64,000 nucleotides of DNA from Dyadobacter frigoris (lineage in GTDB: Bacteria; Bacteroidota; Bacteroidia; Cytophagales; Spirosomataceae). How positions within the stretch are numbered: position 1 is the first letter of the stretch; each line of letters begins with the position of its first letter. Below, one piece after another: positions 17,426 to 27,676 of the stretch. The stretch is taken from assembly GCF_005280585.1 (NCBI RefSeq), contig NZ_SZVO01000001.1:558001-622000 (forward strand), in the 5' to 3' direction. The notes beneath the pieces are model-generated. The model searched no databases. It had not been told where the DNA came from and saw nothing but the letters and a program-made list of their open reading frames with translations. The position numbers were made by a program, and so were the translations under genes.

Positions 17426-19441
17426 TTATCCAATTACACTTCCTAGTTCTTTCGCTGCTGCCATACTGATTCCTTTATAGAAAATGTATTCATTCATGAG
17501 TGCATTTTCCTGATCCTCGGTCGTAGCTTTCTTCAATTCTTCCATACAAATTTTCATCTTTTCTTCAATAAAAGCCTTTTTCAGACGAAGAATATTGATG
17601 AAACTGCTTTTGTCCAGCATATCTAATTCGGATGGTACATATATCTCAAATTTTTCTGTCCAGAGCGTACTTAATTCATATTTATTTGTGAGCCAGCTGA
17701 TGGTCAGATTTCGAATCTCCTTTTCATGATGATTCTGAAAATAATCTGTCTGTAAAACAACTTCCCGACCATGGTTTTCACGGAACAAAGTCAACAGGTG
17801 ATGAAAGACAGGATCCTTGAAATCGATACCCTGAATTTCGCCCAAAACATAAGCGCAAACAGAAATTGTTGGTTCAAGCTCATGTGCGCCATATAAAATC
17901 AAAAGCCTGATAAATGCCTCTTCCTGATAATAAAGTTTTGTCCGCTGGCTTGATTCTTCTATTTCGGTAGAAGCCGGGCCCGTTGATTCCGACTCGAAGA
18001 AATCAGCAGGAGGTCCATCGTTAGAAAATGGAATATCCTGCGGTCCTTGGGGTATTGTAGGACGGTTACCGCGTTCCTGAGGTTTTGGCTGCGTATGAAG
18101 CTTCCTGAGTAATTTATTTCCTTCTGAAATAAGCATTTGCTCATCGACTTTCATCATTTCTGATGTGCGATGAAAAAATACCTGGCGCTTGATTGCATCC
18201 GGGATTTTTATAATGCTGTTTACAACGTCACCAATCACAGCTGCAAGCCTGAAAGGATCATTGCCGGCATCCTGCAATAAGGTTTCAGTTTTGAAGGTTA
18301 TAAAATCTTTGGAAGCTTTTTTCAAATATTCCTTAAACGCTTCTGCTCCAACCCGGCGCACATAGCTATCCGGATCTTCTCCGTCAGGGAAAAGTACGAT
18401 ACTAACATTTAGGCCTTCTTCCAAAACCAGATCAAGACCACGCAAGGCAGCTTTTATGCCGGCAACATCACCGTCATATAAAATGGTAATATTTGGTGTA
18501 AAACGGCCGATCAAGCGAATCTGCTCAATAGTAAGCGAGGTGCCAGAAGATGCTACAACGTTCTCAATACCAGCCTGATGCAGCGATACTACATCCGTAT
18601 AACCTTCTACCAAATAACAGGCTTCCAGCTGCCTGATCGCATTTTTTGCCTGAAAAATTCCATACAGAATATCACTTTTATGATAAACTTCTGTTTCCGG
18701 AGAATTCAGATATTTAGGTTGGGAAGCACCTTTACCGGATTTATCTGTTTTTAAAATACGTGCCCCGAATGCAATCACTTTTCCGGCTACGTTGTGAATC
18801 GGAAAAATAACACGTCCCCTAAAACGGTCATATCCGGCCGTCTGGCGGCCCGCCGCGCGGCTGCCTTCTTTGTGAATCAGTAGCCCTGCTTTTTCCAGGA
18901 TATCAGCAGTATATCCTTTATTTAAAGCTTCTTTGGTAAAAGCATCCCAAGTGTCGGGGCTATATCCAAGCTCAAATTTCTTTTGAATATCATTCGTAAA
19001 TCCACGTTCGCGGAAATAACTGAGGCCGATTGATTGCCCTTCGTCAGTATCGTGAAGCTGTTGGAGATAGAAGTTTTTTGCAAAATTTAAGATAATATAA
19101 AGACTTTCACGCGCATTCTGGCGGAGTGCTTCTTCATCGGTAACTTCCTCTTCCTGAATTTCAATCTGATATTTGTTGGCCAGGTAACGTAATGCTTCAC
19201 CATAACCAACGCCATCAATATCCATCACAAACTTAATTGCATCGCCCGCAGCTCCGCATCCAAAACATTTGAAGATCTGCCGGACGGGATTAACGTTAAA
19301 CGACGGGGACTTTTCATTATGAAAAGGACAACAAGCCGAATAGTTTGCTCCTTTTTTCTTCAAAGCCACAAAATCCCCTACCACTTCCACAATGTCAGCG
19401 GATTGTTTGATCCTGTCAACCGTTTCGGGATTAATGCGCAT
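17426..19441 (-). CDS. dnaG: DNA primase
   Basis: Synthesises RNA primers for replication. Of 671 residues, the N-terminal CHC2 zinc-binding domain is visible (CCPFHNEKSPSF, then FKCFGCGAAGDAIKF, about residues 37-75). The Toprim domain follows with YLVEGYTDVVSL near 272 and ITILYDGDVAGIKAAL near 325. The C-terminal region after a polar, proline-rich linker would bind DnaB helicase. It stands alone, 56 bp after the end of the terC-like gene. Confidence 0.96.
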   Translation of the reverse strand: MRINPETVDRIKQSADIVEVVGDFVALKKKGANYSACCPFHNEKSPSFNVNPVRQIFKCFGCGAAGDAIKFVMDIDGVGYGEALRYLANKYQIEIQEEEVTDEEALRQNARESLYIILNFAKNFYLQQLHDTDEGQSIGLSYFRERGFTNDIQKKFELGYSPDTWDAFTKEALNKGYTADILEKAGLLIHKEGSRAAGRQTAGYDRFRGRVIFPIHNVAGKVIAFGARILKTDKSGKGASQPKYLNSPETEVYHKSDILYGIFQAKNAIRQLEACYLVEGYTDVVSLHQAGIENVVASSGTSLTIEQIRLIGRFTPNITILYDGDVAGIKAALRGLDLVLEEGLNVSIVLFPDGEDPDSYVRRVGAEAFKEYLKKASKDFITFKTETLLQDAGNDPFRLAAVIGDVVNSIIKIPDAIKRQVFFHRTSEMMKVDEQMLISEGNKLLRKLHTQPKPQERGNRPTIPQGPQDIPFSNDGPPADFFESESTGPASTEIEESSQRTKLYYQEEAFIRLLILYGAHELEPTISVCAYVLGEIQGIDFKDPVFHHLLTLFRENHGREVVLQTDYFQNHHEKEIRNLTISWLTNKYELSTLWTEKFEIYVPSELDMLDKSSFINILRLKKAFIEEKMKICMEELKKATTEDQENALMNEYIFYKGISMAAAKELGSVIG

Positions 19442-19497
19442 TTTTTATTTTATCAATTTTAATTTTTTTTGACTTTATCGTCTTGCCCAACAGCTAT

Positions 19498-20256
19498 TTA
19501 ATCGACACGTTCATGCAATTTTACAGGACTTTTTGCTTTTTTATCAAGCTTCATATTAAGCAGCTCGACAATAAACGAAAATGCCATGGCGAAATAAGCA
19601 TAGCCTTTTGGAATTTCGTAATGAAAAGCTTCGGCTACCAGCAGCGTTCCAATCATTAACAAAAAAGAAAGCGCTAAAATTTTAATGGATGGATGATTAT
19701 TTACAAAATCGCCGATTTTAGCGGCAAAAGCGATCATAATAAATGTTGATGCAATTACGGCGAGTATCATAATAGGAATTTCTTTCACCAAACCAACTGC
19801 TGTTAAAACGGAATCAAAGGAGAAAATGATGTTCAAAAGTGCTATCTGAACTAATGCGTTTCCAAAAGACAAACCTGGTTTTCCAGAAGCCGGAGCATCA
19901 GAAGAAGGTATATGTTCCGTTTCTCCTTCCAGCTTGTTATGTATTTCTTTGGTGGTACTGTAAAGAAGGAATAATCCGCCTCCTAATAAAATTACATCAC
20001 GGCCGCTAAAACCATGACCGAAGATAGTAACCAAATCTTCTTTCAATCCAATAACCCACGAAATGGCAAAAAGCAATGCAATTCTTAGTACTAATGCAAT
20101 CAATAAACCATAGTTTTGAGCCCTTTTCCGCTGTGACACCGGAAGTTTTCCTGCAACTATTGTAATAAAAATGATGTTGTCTATACCAAGTACTACTTCG
20201 AGCAGGGTAAGTGTTAATAAACTAATTAATGCGTCTGTTGTTAAAAGTGATTCCAT
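19498..20256 (-). CDS. TerC-family integral membrane protein
   Basis: Polytopic membrane protein of 252 residues with about seven hydrophobic segments. The family acidic motifs are present: LLEVVLGIDNIIFITIVAGK near residue 20 and NIIFSFDSVLTAVGL near 145. TerC/Alx/YkoY proteins are linked to manganese export and metallation or tellurite tolerance. No tellurite genes are nearby, so a metal-homeostasis role is more plausible. The central SDAPASGKPG loop and C-terminal lysine-rich tail are cytosolic-looking. Confidence 0.9.
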   Translation of the reverse strand: MESLLTTDALISLLTLTLLEVVLGIDNIIFITIVAGKLPVSQRKRAQNYGLLIALVLRIALLFAISWVIGLKEDLVTIFGHGFSGRDVILLGGGLFLLYSTTKEIHNKLEGETEHIPSSDAPASGKPGLSFGNALVQIALLNIIFSFDSVLTAVGLVKEIPIMILAVIASTFIMIAFAAKIGDFVNNHPSIKILALSFLLMIGTLLVAEAFHYEIPKGYAYFAMAFSFIVELLNMKLDKKAKSPVKLHERVD

Positions 20257-20572
20257 GGTTAAGATGGTGAGTTTTATGTTGTACGAAAGTAAGCAGGTGT
20301 TATGATTAAGAATATATTTTTTATGAGTAATAAAGTATTTTCGTGCCAGATTTTGCTTTTATTTAAAAAAAGCATTGTTTTAAGGGTAATATAAATAAAA
20401 TCATAATCGAAAGTTTTTTTCTGATAACATTAATGTGTTATTTTGTGTTTCGGAAAAGTTATTCGATCAATCCAAACGAGATATAAAAGTATTAAAAATA
20501 TAGTGTGTGTATAGTGTGAAACAGGGCATGAAAATTTTTTCATGTCTTTGTTTTTTTTGGGGAATTGAAAAA
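20257..20572. other. AT-rich intergenic region between terC and the polysaccharide locus
   Basis: A 316 bp stretch without a credible gene. Near its right end an 8-bp perfect dyad, CATGAAAA (20527-20534) and TTTTCATG (20537-20544), follows the stop of the last polysaccharide gene in its direction of transcription. It could act as a weak terminator, although no T tract directly follows it on that strand. No clear terC promoter was found. Confidence 0.4.
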
Positions 20573-21841
20573 TTATATTTTGAGATATTGTAAACCTCTT
20601 GGCAAAAGCCAAACGATCATTGTGTAAAGAAAAAATATCTGGCCAGGGATAAGATTATATTCCACCCAGTTTATCAGCAGGGTTGGAATAAAAAGAGTCA
20701 AATAAATTTTTGTCCATACTATATTTTTTATTCTTTCCGCCAATAGGACACTTCTTAGTATCACAACAAACAACAGTAAAGTCCCAGATAAGCCTGTTTC
20801 GGCTAATAATCCAACAAAAGTATTGTGTGCAGAAAGTCTGTCTGCATTGTTTTTTGTATTTTCTGTGATTCTGTTCACAGCCGCAAGACCTTCTCCCATA
20901 ACAGGTTTTTGGTAAAATGCATCAAGATAAGTATCCCATAGTTTTTGTCTTTCGGAATAAGATGTTTCCTCCCTGCCCTGCACCAGGCCAAACATCCTTT
21001 CAATCCGGTATTTCATGTAAGAATCAGGAAGGGAGTCGAGAAAATCTTTACCGTTGGTGGAGTCTAACAATGAATATGATGTTATAAAAAGGAAGATTAT
21101 AAGAAGAATCTGAGGTAATTTCAAAGGTAAATATAGCAGTGGTAAAATAAGTATAAGGCAAAACAGAGGGCTTCTGCGTGCTGAAAAATAGACAGAAACA
21201 AGCGAAATAATAAAAATAAGGACATAATAAAGCTTTTTTTTAAAGCCTACCGGGGTAAACCGTATTTTAATTAGTGCCATAATGCCCATAGTCATAGTAG
21301 GATAAGCCCAGAAAGTATTTGAGGCAAAAAATATATTCATCATCCCGCCTTTTGGTTTCAATAATATCAAACTGACCAGATCCAGAACCAGAATAACGAA
21401 GTTTCCACGCCAGAGTGTTTGCAGGATAGCGAAGGAAAATCTTGGAAGACTTTGATAAACGACGGCCGAGTAAGAGATAAATAATAAAATTGCCCAAAGT
21501 GAAAGTAATGTCCAGACACCATATAATAGATAGCTGGAAGTGTCCATACTTAAAATGCTGGAAAGCAGCCAGCTAATACTTAAACCAACTATATCAATAT
21601 TTTGTATTAAAATTTTTGAGGTCAAATTTAAATTGAACCTAAGGGAATAAAATACAATCCAGACCGGAAGCAAGAATCTGAAACCGGAGATTAGATTCAG
21701 GAAATTAGATGGGTTTTCATGCCCCTGTAAGGAATACCTGAAAAAGGAATAATTTCCAATATTCAGTATGAAAAATAAAACGACAGGGAGAATAATATTT
21801 CTATTAATTCTTTCGGCTATAATTTGTTTTGCTGTAAGCAC
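20573..21841 (-). CDS. O-antigen ligase/polymerase-like (Wzy/WaaL) membrane protein
   Basis: Membrane protein of 422 residues with about ten hydrophobic segments. A large extracytoplasmic loop at about residues 270-330 contains SYSERQKLWDTYLDAF, MGEGLAAVNRI and RLSAHNTFVGLLAETG. The H-N-x-F and G-L pattern is characteristic of the Wzy_C/O-antigen ligase fold. The GTG at 21841 is the start, overlapping the preceding glycosyltransferase by 25 bp. Being last in the glycan operon, it probably polymerises repeat units or transfers the glycan to a lipid or protein acceptor; sequence alone does not separate the two. Confidence 0.82.
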   Translation of the reverse strand: MLTAKQIIAERINRNIILPVVLFFILNIGNYSFFRYSLQGHENPSNFLNLISGFRFLLPVWIVFYSLRFNLNLTSKILIQNIDIVGLSISWLLSSILSMDTSSYLLYGVWTLLSLWAILLFISYSAVVYQSLPRFSFAILQTLWRGNFVILVLDLVSLILLKPKGGMMNIFFASNTFWAYPTMTMGIMALIKIRFTPVGFKKKLYYVLIFIISLVSVYFSARRSPLFCLILILPLLYLPLKLPQILLIIFLFITSYSLLDSTNGKDFLDSLPDSYMKYRIERMFGLVQGREETSYSERQKLWDTYLDAFYQKPVMGEGLAAVNRITENTKNNADRLSAHNTFVGLLAETGLSGTLLLFVVILRSVLLAERIKNIVWTKIYLTLFIPTLLINWVEYNLIPGQIFFLYTMIVWLLPRGLQYLKI

Positions 21842-22944
21842 ACTTCCAGATCTTTATATTCATTGGTGATTTGACAATTGTTTTCCGGGATCTTTTGCAG
21901 CTGATTTTTTATTATTTCTAACCTCTCAAAAGTGAGATTTTCCGAAAGGAATTCAATGACCTGATTTGTATTTTCAAGATTAATCTCAATAGCAATATTT
22001 CCTAATAATGTTGCCATGCTGGAATCTGCAGTGCCTTTTTGTACAATGAAAGGTTTTTTGAAATATAAACTTTCATAAAACCGGTTAGTTCTTGCAAAGC
22101 GATGATTGCCAATCATTTTTTCTGAAAAAGGATATACCGCCCAGATGACATCAACGGTGGAGTAAATAGAGCTCAAATCTTGCGGTACCTGATATGGGCC
22201 GAGATAATGGATACGGGTTGTCTCCTGAACAATTTTTTCATAATGCTTGGTCAGAGGCATAAATATTCCCCGTAAAATAATTTCAAAACCATGATTTTCT
22301 GAAAGTTTAATCAAGCAGTCAAGAGAAACGGGGCATCTTAAAACACCAAAATATCCGATCCTGATTTTTCTGTTCGGATCAGCAATTGCCGGAACGCATG
22401 GAAGAGACGACTTTTCAATTTCCTGTGGATGAATTTTATTTTCAATAACTAAATAATCAGGAACGGATATCTTTCTGAGATCCACATAATATTTTGTAAT
22501 GAAATCAGGCGAAGTAACGACGAGAAGATCGATTTTTGGAATAGTTATTTTTTCAATCCATCTTATTAATTTACCAAAGATCGATTTGGAGAAAAACAAT
22601 TCCCTGATGTCCGGCACTTCATAAATAATTTTAATTTTCTTAGCTGAAAAAGCACTGGAAATTAAGGCTATCAGCATTAAATCAAACCCAAAAACATATA
22701 GGAAATCGTTCGTTTTCGCATGTTTTGAAAGATGACTATAAAGCCGGTAGTAAACCTTTCCACGTTTTGTATACGAAACATGATCTACATTTCCGATTAC
22801 AATTGGCATAAGCGGAGAAGTTGCGTGATAGTAATTCCGTAAAACCGTTATTGCCACAATGGATAAATTTAATTTTAACAAGGCATTCAACCGTGTTTGC
22901 TGATGTGCATCAGCCCAATTGTTGGAGATGAAAATCATTTTCAT
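21817..22944 (-). CDS. Glycosyltransferase-like protein (GT-B fold, family 4-like)
   Basis: Protein of 375 residues beginning KMIFISNNWADAHQQTRLNAL, the usual GT-B N-terminal nucleotide-binding start. It includes IDLLVVTSPDFITKYY near 145, KIRIGYFGVLRC near 205 and the C-terminal RFYESLYFKKPFIVQ near 300. This resembles family 4 enzymes, although the conserved E-x7-E is not perfect. It overlaps the upstream glycosyltransferase stop as ATGA, so translation is coupled. Donor and acceptor are not known. Confidence 0.75.
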   Translation of the reverse strand: MKMIFISNNWADAHQQTRLNALLKLNLSIVAITVLRNYYHATSPLMPIVIGNVDHVSYTKRGKVYYRLYSHLSKHAKTNDFLYVFGFDLMLIALISSAFSAKKIKIIYEVPDIRELFFSKSIFGKLIRWIEKITIPKIDLLVVTSPDFITKYYVDLRKISVPDYLVIENKIHPQEIEKSSLPCVPAIADPNRKIRIGYFGVLRCPVSLDCLIKLSENHGFEIILRGIFMPLTKHYEKIVQETTRIHYLGPYQVPQDLSSIYSTVDVIWAVYPFSEKMIGNHRFARTNRFYESLYFKKPFIVQKGTADSSMATLLGNIAIEINLENTNQVIEFLSENLTFERLEIIKNQLQKIPENNCQITNEYKDLEVCLQQNKL

Positions 22945-24074
22945 GGTTTATATTTTTCAAGAATTTTCAGAAAACGATCTATAACTTGGTCATGTGAGAA
23001 ATTTTGACAAACAAAGTCATATCCATTTTGTTGTTTAATCAATCGCTCATCCGGGTTCTCGATTACATATTGAATTGTATTTGCCAAATCAAATGGATTA
23101 TTCGGACTTACCATCCAGCCATTTTTGCCAAAATCCATTACTTCTGGTATTCCTCCTGCATTACTCGATATAACCGTTAATCCACGAGCCAAAGCCTCCA
23201 TATTAGCAATTCCCAAAGCTTCCTGATTTGCGGGAATGACTAAAAAGTCATTTTCTTCCATCAGCTTTTTGACAGTTTCTTCAGGCGCGGGCCCTATGAA
23301 ATTTATGGCAACATTTGACGATTTATTTCTGTCCAAAATCTCTTGTTTGCAGATCATTTTGGGCCCGATAATTTGCAGTTCCAGTGAAATATCTTTCAAC
23401 AAAGCAAGCGCAGCGATTAAATCAAATAATCCTCCGCGTATAAAATCTGATTTAACAAACAGGATTTTGATGGGTGAATTTATCGATGAGAGCCGCACAG
23501 GACGTTTTTTGTCAATTCTGATCCCTTTATGTAAAAGATGAATTTTAGAAGGATCCGGACCATAAATTGACAAAAGAAAACCTTGTAAAAAGTGGGAATT
23601 AACAACAATTCCAGCTTCAAAAACGAAGGCAGCTTTTTCAAGATATTTGAAAATAAAATGGCGAAACCATCTGTGACTTCCATCAAAATTCCGCCAGGAA
23701 ATTGAAGCACTGGTATCGTCATTAATCATGCCGATAACCGGTTTGTCTGATTTTATAGCGGACCAGATTCCGGTAATAGCGTTGTTGAAAACTACAATGT
23801 CAAACTCATATTCAGCCCTGAGGTCACGGCAGGCTTTGTAGTAGGGAAACATTCTGTATATAAATCCCCAGGTTTTGGTAAAGAAGCTCAATTTTAAATC
23901 TAACCGGAAAACTTTGTTTTCGTATTGGGCGAGGGAATCGATTGCAATATCCTCTGTTAAAATCCGGATTTCGAAATTTTTGTAGCGTGTGTTTATTTCC
24001 AGTAAGTAATTGGCAAATTTGGAAGGTCCGTTAACTACATTTTCAAATGTATTGGTACAGAAAAGTATTTTCAT
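22941..24074 (-). CDS. Glycosyltransferase family 4 protein
   Basis: GT-B glycosyltransferase of 377 residues. The N-terminus (MKILFCTNTFENVVNGPSKF) matches the family's acceptor domain. The C-terminal donor domain contains SPIKILFVKSDFIRGGLFDL, IQLMEENDFLVIP-like sequence, and the family 4 motif EALGIANMEALARGLTVISS with both conserved glutamates, followed by NAGGIPEVM. It retains the sugar-nucleotide from a cytosolic donor; the specific sugar cannot be read. It is 10 bp downstream of the previous gene in the operon. Confidence 0.88.
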   Translation of the reverse strand: MKILFCTNTFENVVNGPSKFANYLLEINTRYKNFEIRILTEDIAIDSLAQYENKVFRLDLKLSFFTKTWGFIYRMFPYYKACRDLRAEYEFDIVVFNNAITGIWSAIKSDKPVIGMINDDTSASISWRNFDGSHRWFRHFIFKYLEKAAFVFEAGIVVNSHFLQGFLLSIYGPDPSKIHLLHKGIRIDKKRPVRLSSINSPIKILFVKSDFIRGGLFDLIAALALLKDISLELQIIGPKMICKQEILDRNKSSNVAINFIGPAPEETVKKLMEENDFLVIPANQEALGIANMEALARGLTVISSNAGGIPEVMDFGKNGWMVSPNNPFDLANTIQYVIENPDERLIKQQNGYDFVCQNFSHDQVIDRFLKILEKYKP

Positions 24075-24084
24075 GATCGTGGAT

Positions 24085-25134
24085 TTATACTTTTTTAAAC
24101 AATACCAACAAATCGCGATAGCTTGGAGAATCCACTATTTTGAAATTTTCTATGCCAATTTCTTCCACATTAATTTTGTGAGCCAGAGCCATACAGGATT
24201 CCAATTCCTGTGGATTTTCAAATAGCAGATATTCCTGATAAGCTAATAAATCGGACGTCGTACCTGTCTTTAAAGTAATTATTGGTTTCGCAAAAGACAT
24301 CGCCAGGTCAATACTTCCGGAATGATCAATTCTTGTAAAAGGCAATACAACAACATTGGCTACGTTGAAAAAATATTGAACTTCATCTTCCGCAATAAAC
24401 CCGTCATACAAAATTATTTTTTGGGAGCCGTATGCCAATTTTACAAGTTGTGAAAGATATTTTCTATCCGAACATTCTCCTGCAATGAGAAGATAATCGC
24501 CGGATTTCTCCACTGCTTTAAAAGCCAGGATCAGGTTTTCGAGGCCTTTGTATTTTTTTATTTTACCAAAAAATAGATATACAAAGTCTTTTTCTGTGAT
24601 ATTAAAATAAGCCCTGCTTTCTTTTTCGGATATGTTATTGAGATAATAATGGTGATAAGGAATGTCTTGAATTATGTAGATATCGCTGGATAAGATCCTG
24701 AATTTCTTTACAACCTCCTGTTTTACAGTTTCCGAATAAACTCTGATTTTTGAACACCGTCTTAGAAAAAAACCGTAAAAAATCTGCTCCCAGGCCAACC
24801 AGAATCCGCCATGATTTTGAGTATTATGTAACGTATGAATGAAAGGAATTTTTCTAAAAAAACACAGATAGGAAATTTCAAAAACGAAAAAAAGCGATTT
24901 TATAAAACTCCACAGAAATGTTTTGCCGATCAGATAACTATGAACCCAGTCGAAATAAATTATTTCCGGATTGAATTGATTTACAGCTTTATAAATACTT
25001 CCCAGTTTCCTCTTGCTGCCAATGAATACCTCAAATCCATGACTTCTCAGAAATTTAATCATCTCATATTGAAAGGGATTTTGAGGCCCGGCATCAGGCA
25101 AAATCAATATTTTTTGAAAGTGTTTGTATCTCAA
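24085..25134 (-). CDS. Glycosyltransferase group 1-like protein
   Basis: GT-B-type protein of 349 residues. KILILPDAGPQNPF opens the N-terminal domain, KIRVYSETVKQEVVKKF lies in the middle, and DFVYLFFGKIKKYKGLENLI starts the donor domain near residue 195. VANVVVLPFTRIDHSGSIDLAMSFAKPII near 265 corresponds to the family's donor-binding loop. The start used is a TTG at 25134, 10 bp after the preceding gene's stop. It is the middle of four consecutive glycosyltransferases that probably assemble one repeat unit. Confidence 0.8.
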   Translation of the reverse strand: MRYKHFQKILILPDAGPQNPFQYEMIKFLRSHGFEVFIGSKRKLGSIYKAVNQFNPEIIYFDWVHSYLIGKTFLWSFIKSLFFVFEISYLCFFRKIPFIHTLHNTQNHGGFWLAWEQIFYGFFLRRCSKIRVYSETVKQEVVKKFRILSSDIYIIQDIPYHHYYLNNISEKESRAYFNITEKDFVYLFFGKIKKYKGLENLILAFKAVEKSGDYLLIAGECSDRKYLSQLVKLAYGSQKIILYDGFIAEDEVQYFFNVANVVVLPFTRIDHSGSIDLAMSFAKPIITLKTGTTSDLLAYQEYLLFENPQELESCMALAHKINVEEIGIENFKIVDSPSYRDLLVLFKKV

Positions 25135-25144
25135 TGACTATTAT

Positions 25145-27361
25145 TTAAAGACTTTCATCATTAATTAAATATTTAATTCCTTCAAGCTCATACCCATACC
25201 GGATTCTGCCAACATAATGTTTGCAAACACTCTCCTTTGGTATTTTTTCAAAGGACACGTCATATTCTTTCGGAAAGTAGGCCGTATGCGTTTTGGAAAT
25301 TTGTGCCAGCAAAGCCATAAATGTCTGTTCGAGCCTGTAATCAGCCTGATGTTTATGAAAAAACGGATGCTTTAACCATAGTTCGATTTGATAGAGATCA
25401 ATATCCTTTTTGTTCATAGTCCACAAACCTGCATTAATTCGGGGTGCAGGAGAAAAACCAATTTCTCTTTTGATGGCTGAAGAACTTGAAATATAAGCAT
25501 CTGCCATATCCTGGTTGAAATAATTTGTGTTGGTCCCTGTTTCCAAAGACTGAATATATTTTTCCGGATATCGAAAAAAGAGAACATCTGAATCCAGGTA
25601 TCCGATCCGATCATTTTGTGCCCAAATTGCCGTATCAATCAGTTTCAAAGCCATCACATGTTTTTTACGGAATTCGAGGATATTGGGATAGGCGAATAAT
25701 TTTTGACTTGCTATAAAATCAGCCACATTTCGGCGTACGACCAATGTCCCTGGAAAATGATGATAAATCGTTTCTTCCATTTTATCATCCAAAGTGCCGT
25801 CGTCGTGAAATGTAAAGGAATGGCCCGTTTGCCCGAGATGATTTAGCTGCGCTGCTGTAATGATTGCCATTTCAAAATCACGTTTGCAAATGAGCATGTG
25901 TATTTCCGATTGATCTTCGTCAACTTCGTAAATAGGTAAACGGCTAATCATTTCTTGTCGCAATTGCCTTCTAAACACGTTACGAACCTCGTTGAGGATA
26001 CGCAGTGATATCCGGCCGGAAATGGTCGGAGCAGAAATCATGGGCAGTAACGGAGATGCAATGAGTTTCATAGGGCTAATAAGTTGGTATTGTTGATGTT
26101 TTATTATCGAAATAAGCCTTTCTGCTAAAACCGGCAAAGAATGCAGTGGCGTGGCTAACTGATTTTTTTGATTTGAATATACTTCCAGCTGTCCGCGAGC
26201 AAGATTTTCAAAAACAGCAATGAGCTCGTTGTAGCTTTTAATTACAAGAGAGTCAGTTGTATTGAGATATTTGTCATTCTGATATTGGTGAACAAATCCG
26301 TGTAACAAGGCATCTTTTTTTTGATCCGCAATAGCAAGCAAAAAGGAAGGAGTATCGAAATACATGGCTTCATAGCCCATTGTAGTACCAAAATGGAGGA
26401 AAGCGCTGGCATTTTTAATTGTTAAGAATTTGTCGTTTGAAGAAATACTATCATCAAAAATTACATTTGGTAAAGTCGTTAACAACTTGTAAATAGTTAT
26501 GTTTTTTTGAAATGGATAGGGGCGGATAACCAGTTTCCAGTCTGGTAATGTCGCCTTCAAAATGTCCGTAACTTGATGACAATATTTTACTTCCTGGCGA
26601 GCTAATGCATCATAACCTGTCGCAAATCCGAGGTATATATATGGAAAATTATAAGGACTATTTTCAATGCCGGTTTTTCCAGCGTTGAGAAATTGTTCAA
26701 TGGAAGCGAATTGAGTAGCCCCCAAGACTTGAATTTTCTCTGATTCTATTTGCTGTAATGTGATCAGATCCTCTTTAATTCCTTCATTCCAAACAAGATA
26801 ATTTGTTCGTTTTGAAAAAGTTTTCATTTTGCACGGATGATCCCAGCTGTATACATAAGTCCAGACAGGTTTATTTTCCTGAATTAATTTGGCAAAGATC
26901 CAGTCATTTGAAATTTCTGTAAAACATACAAAGACATCAATGTCAGTTTCGAATTCAAACTGCATTTTTAGCCATGAAAGCCCATCAAGATATTGATCAT
27001 AACTTATAATTTTTGGACTCACTTTACTCAATGACAACAAAGACGCCTGTATAAGTTTAGACCATTTTCTGTAAGAAGAATTTAATAACTTGATATGCTC
27101 AGTCAGATAATAATTGTTGCTGCTGGCTGGAAGCCGACCAAATAAGAGGTAAGTGTATTGCCATATTAATTGAAAAAATCTTGAAATTCCTGAGAATACC
27201 GGAATAGGAACGACGGTTATATCAGGTAATAATCTACCTATTTTCTGCGCTTCTGATTCCTGGATATAAGCCACAATATCATGTTCATGACCTAATAGGT
27301 CAAGCAAATCACGTAAGTCCATACGCGTGTCAAGATAGTGTGCCAAAACTCCTATTTTCAT
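25145..27361 (-). CDS. Two-domain glycosyltransferase (GT-B-like plus GT-A-like halves)
   Basis: Protein of 738 residues with two parts. Residues 1 to about 420 look like a GT-B or capsule glycerophosphotransferase-type domain, with YLGFATGYDALARQEVKY, PNVIFDDSISSNDKF and FLHFGTTMGYEAMYFDTPS. Residues about 485-735 form a GT-A-like domain with ICKRDFEMAIITAAQLNHL and a DSD metal-binding motif in RIGYLDSDVLFFRYPEKY, plus TNYFNQDMADAY. The fusion implies that two successive transfers are made by one polypeptide. It is the first of the glycosyltransferase group and follows a 315 bp spacer after the ABC exporter genes. Confidence 0.72.
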   Translation of the reverse strand: MKIGVLAHYLDTRMDLRDLLDLLGHEHDIVAYIQESEAQKIGRLLPDITVVPIPVFSGISRFFQLIWQYTYLLFGRLPASSNNYYLTEHIKLLNSSYRKWSKLIQASLLSLSKVSPKIISYDQYLDGLSWLKMQFEFETDIDVFVCFTEISNDWIFAKLIQENKPVWTYVYSWDHPCKMKTFSKRTNYLVWNEGIKEDLITLQQIESEKIQVLGATQFASIEQFLNAGKTGIENSPYNFPYIYLGFATGYDALARQEVKYCHQVTDILKATLPDWKLVIRPYPFQKNITIYKLLTTLPNVIFDDSISSNDKFLTIKNASAFLHFGTTMGYEAMYFDTPSFLLAIADQKKDALLHGFVHQYQNDKYLNTTDSLVIKSYNELIAVFENLARGQLEVYSNQKNQLATPLHSLPVLAERLISIIKHQQYQLISPMKLIASPLLPMISAPTISGRISLRILNEVRNVFRRQLRQEMISRLPIYEVDEDQSEIHMLICKRDFEMAIITAAQLNHLGQTGHSFTFHDDGTLDDKMEETIYHHFPGTLVVRRNVADFIASQKLFAYPNILEFRKKHVMALKLIDTAIWAQNDRIGYLDSDVLFFRYPEKYIQSLETGTNTNYFNQDMADAYISSSSAIKREIGFSPAPRINAGLWTMNKKDIDLYQIELWLKHPFFHKHQADYRLEQTFMALLAQISKTHTAYFPKEYDVSFEKIPKESVCKHYVGRIRYGYELEGIKYLINDESL

Positions 27362-27676
27362 TGCGATTTTGAAAAATGTACAACCCGACTTTGTTAAAAG
27401 AAATTTATTAACGGCTGATAGTCAGAAGATTTTCATTTGCAGAAATAGTGGGCTTTCTGGCTGGTTGAGTAGTGAAGTTTGTATTAGAGTTCGTATATAT
27501 TAGATTTCAAAACGAATTTTTGGTCACATATTTTGTCGTTTTAAATTGGCAATTCAGGAATTTAAAAAGCTTAAAATCAATTTTTGAAAGTTCAATTCGA
27601 TGATTTATAGCTGGAAAGGTATTTTATTCGATTTAAGACTAATTGAAATTTGAATATTTTAAAAGTGAAAAACGTG
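27362..27676. other. AT-rich spacer inside the polysaccharide locus
   Basis: A 315 bp non-coding interval between the Wzt-like gene and the two-domain glycosyltransferase, the only long gap in the locus. No convincing ORF, strong hairpin or full TTG/TAnnTTTG promoter was found. It may hold an internal promoter or mark the junction between a conserved export block and a variable glycosyltransferase block. Confidence 0.4.
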
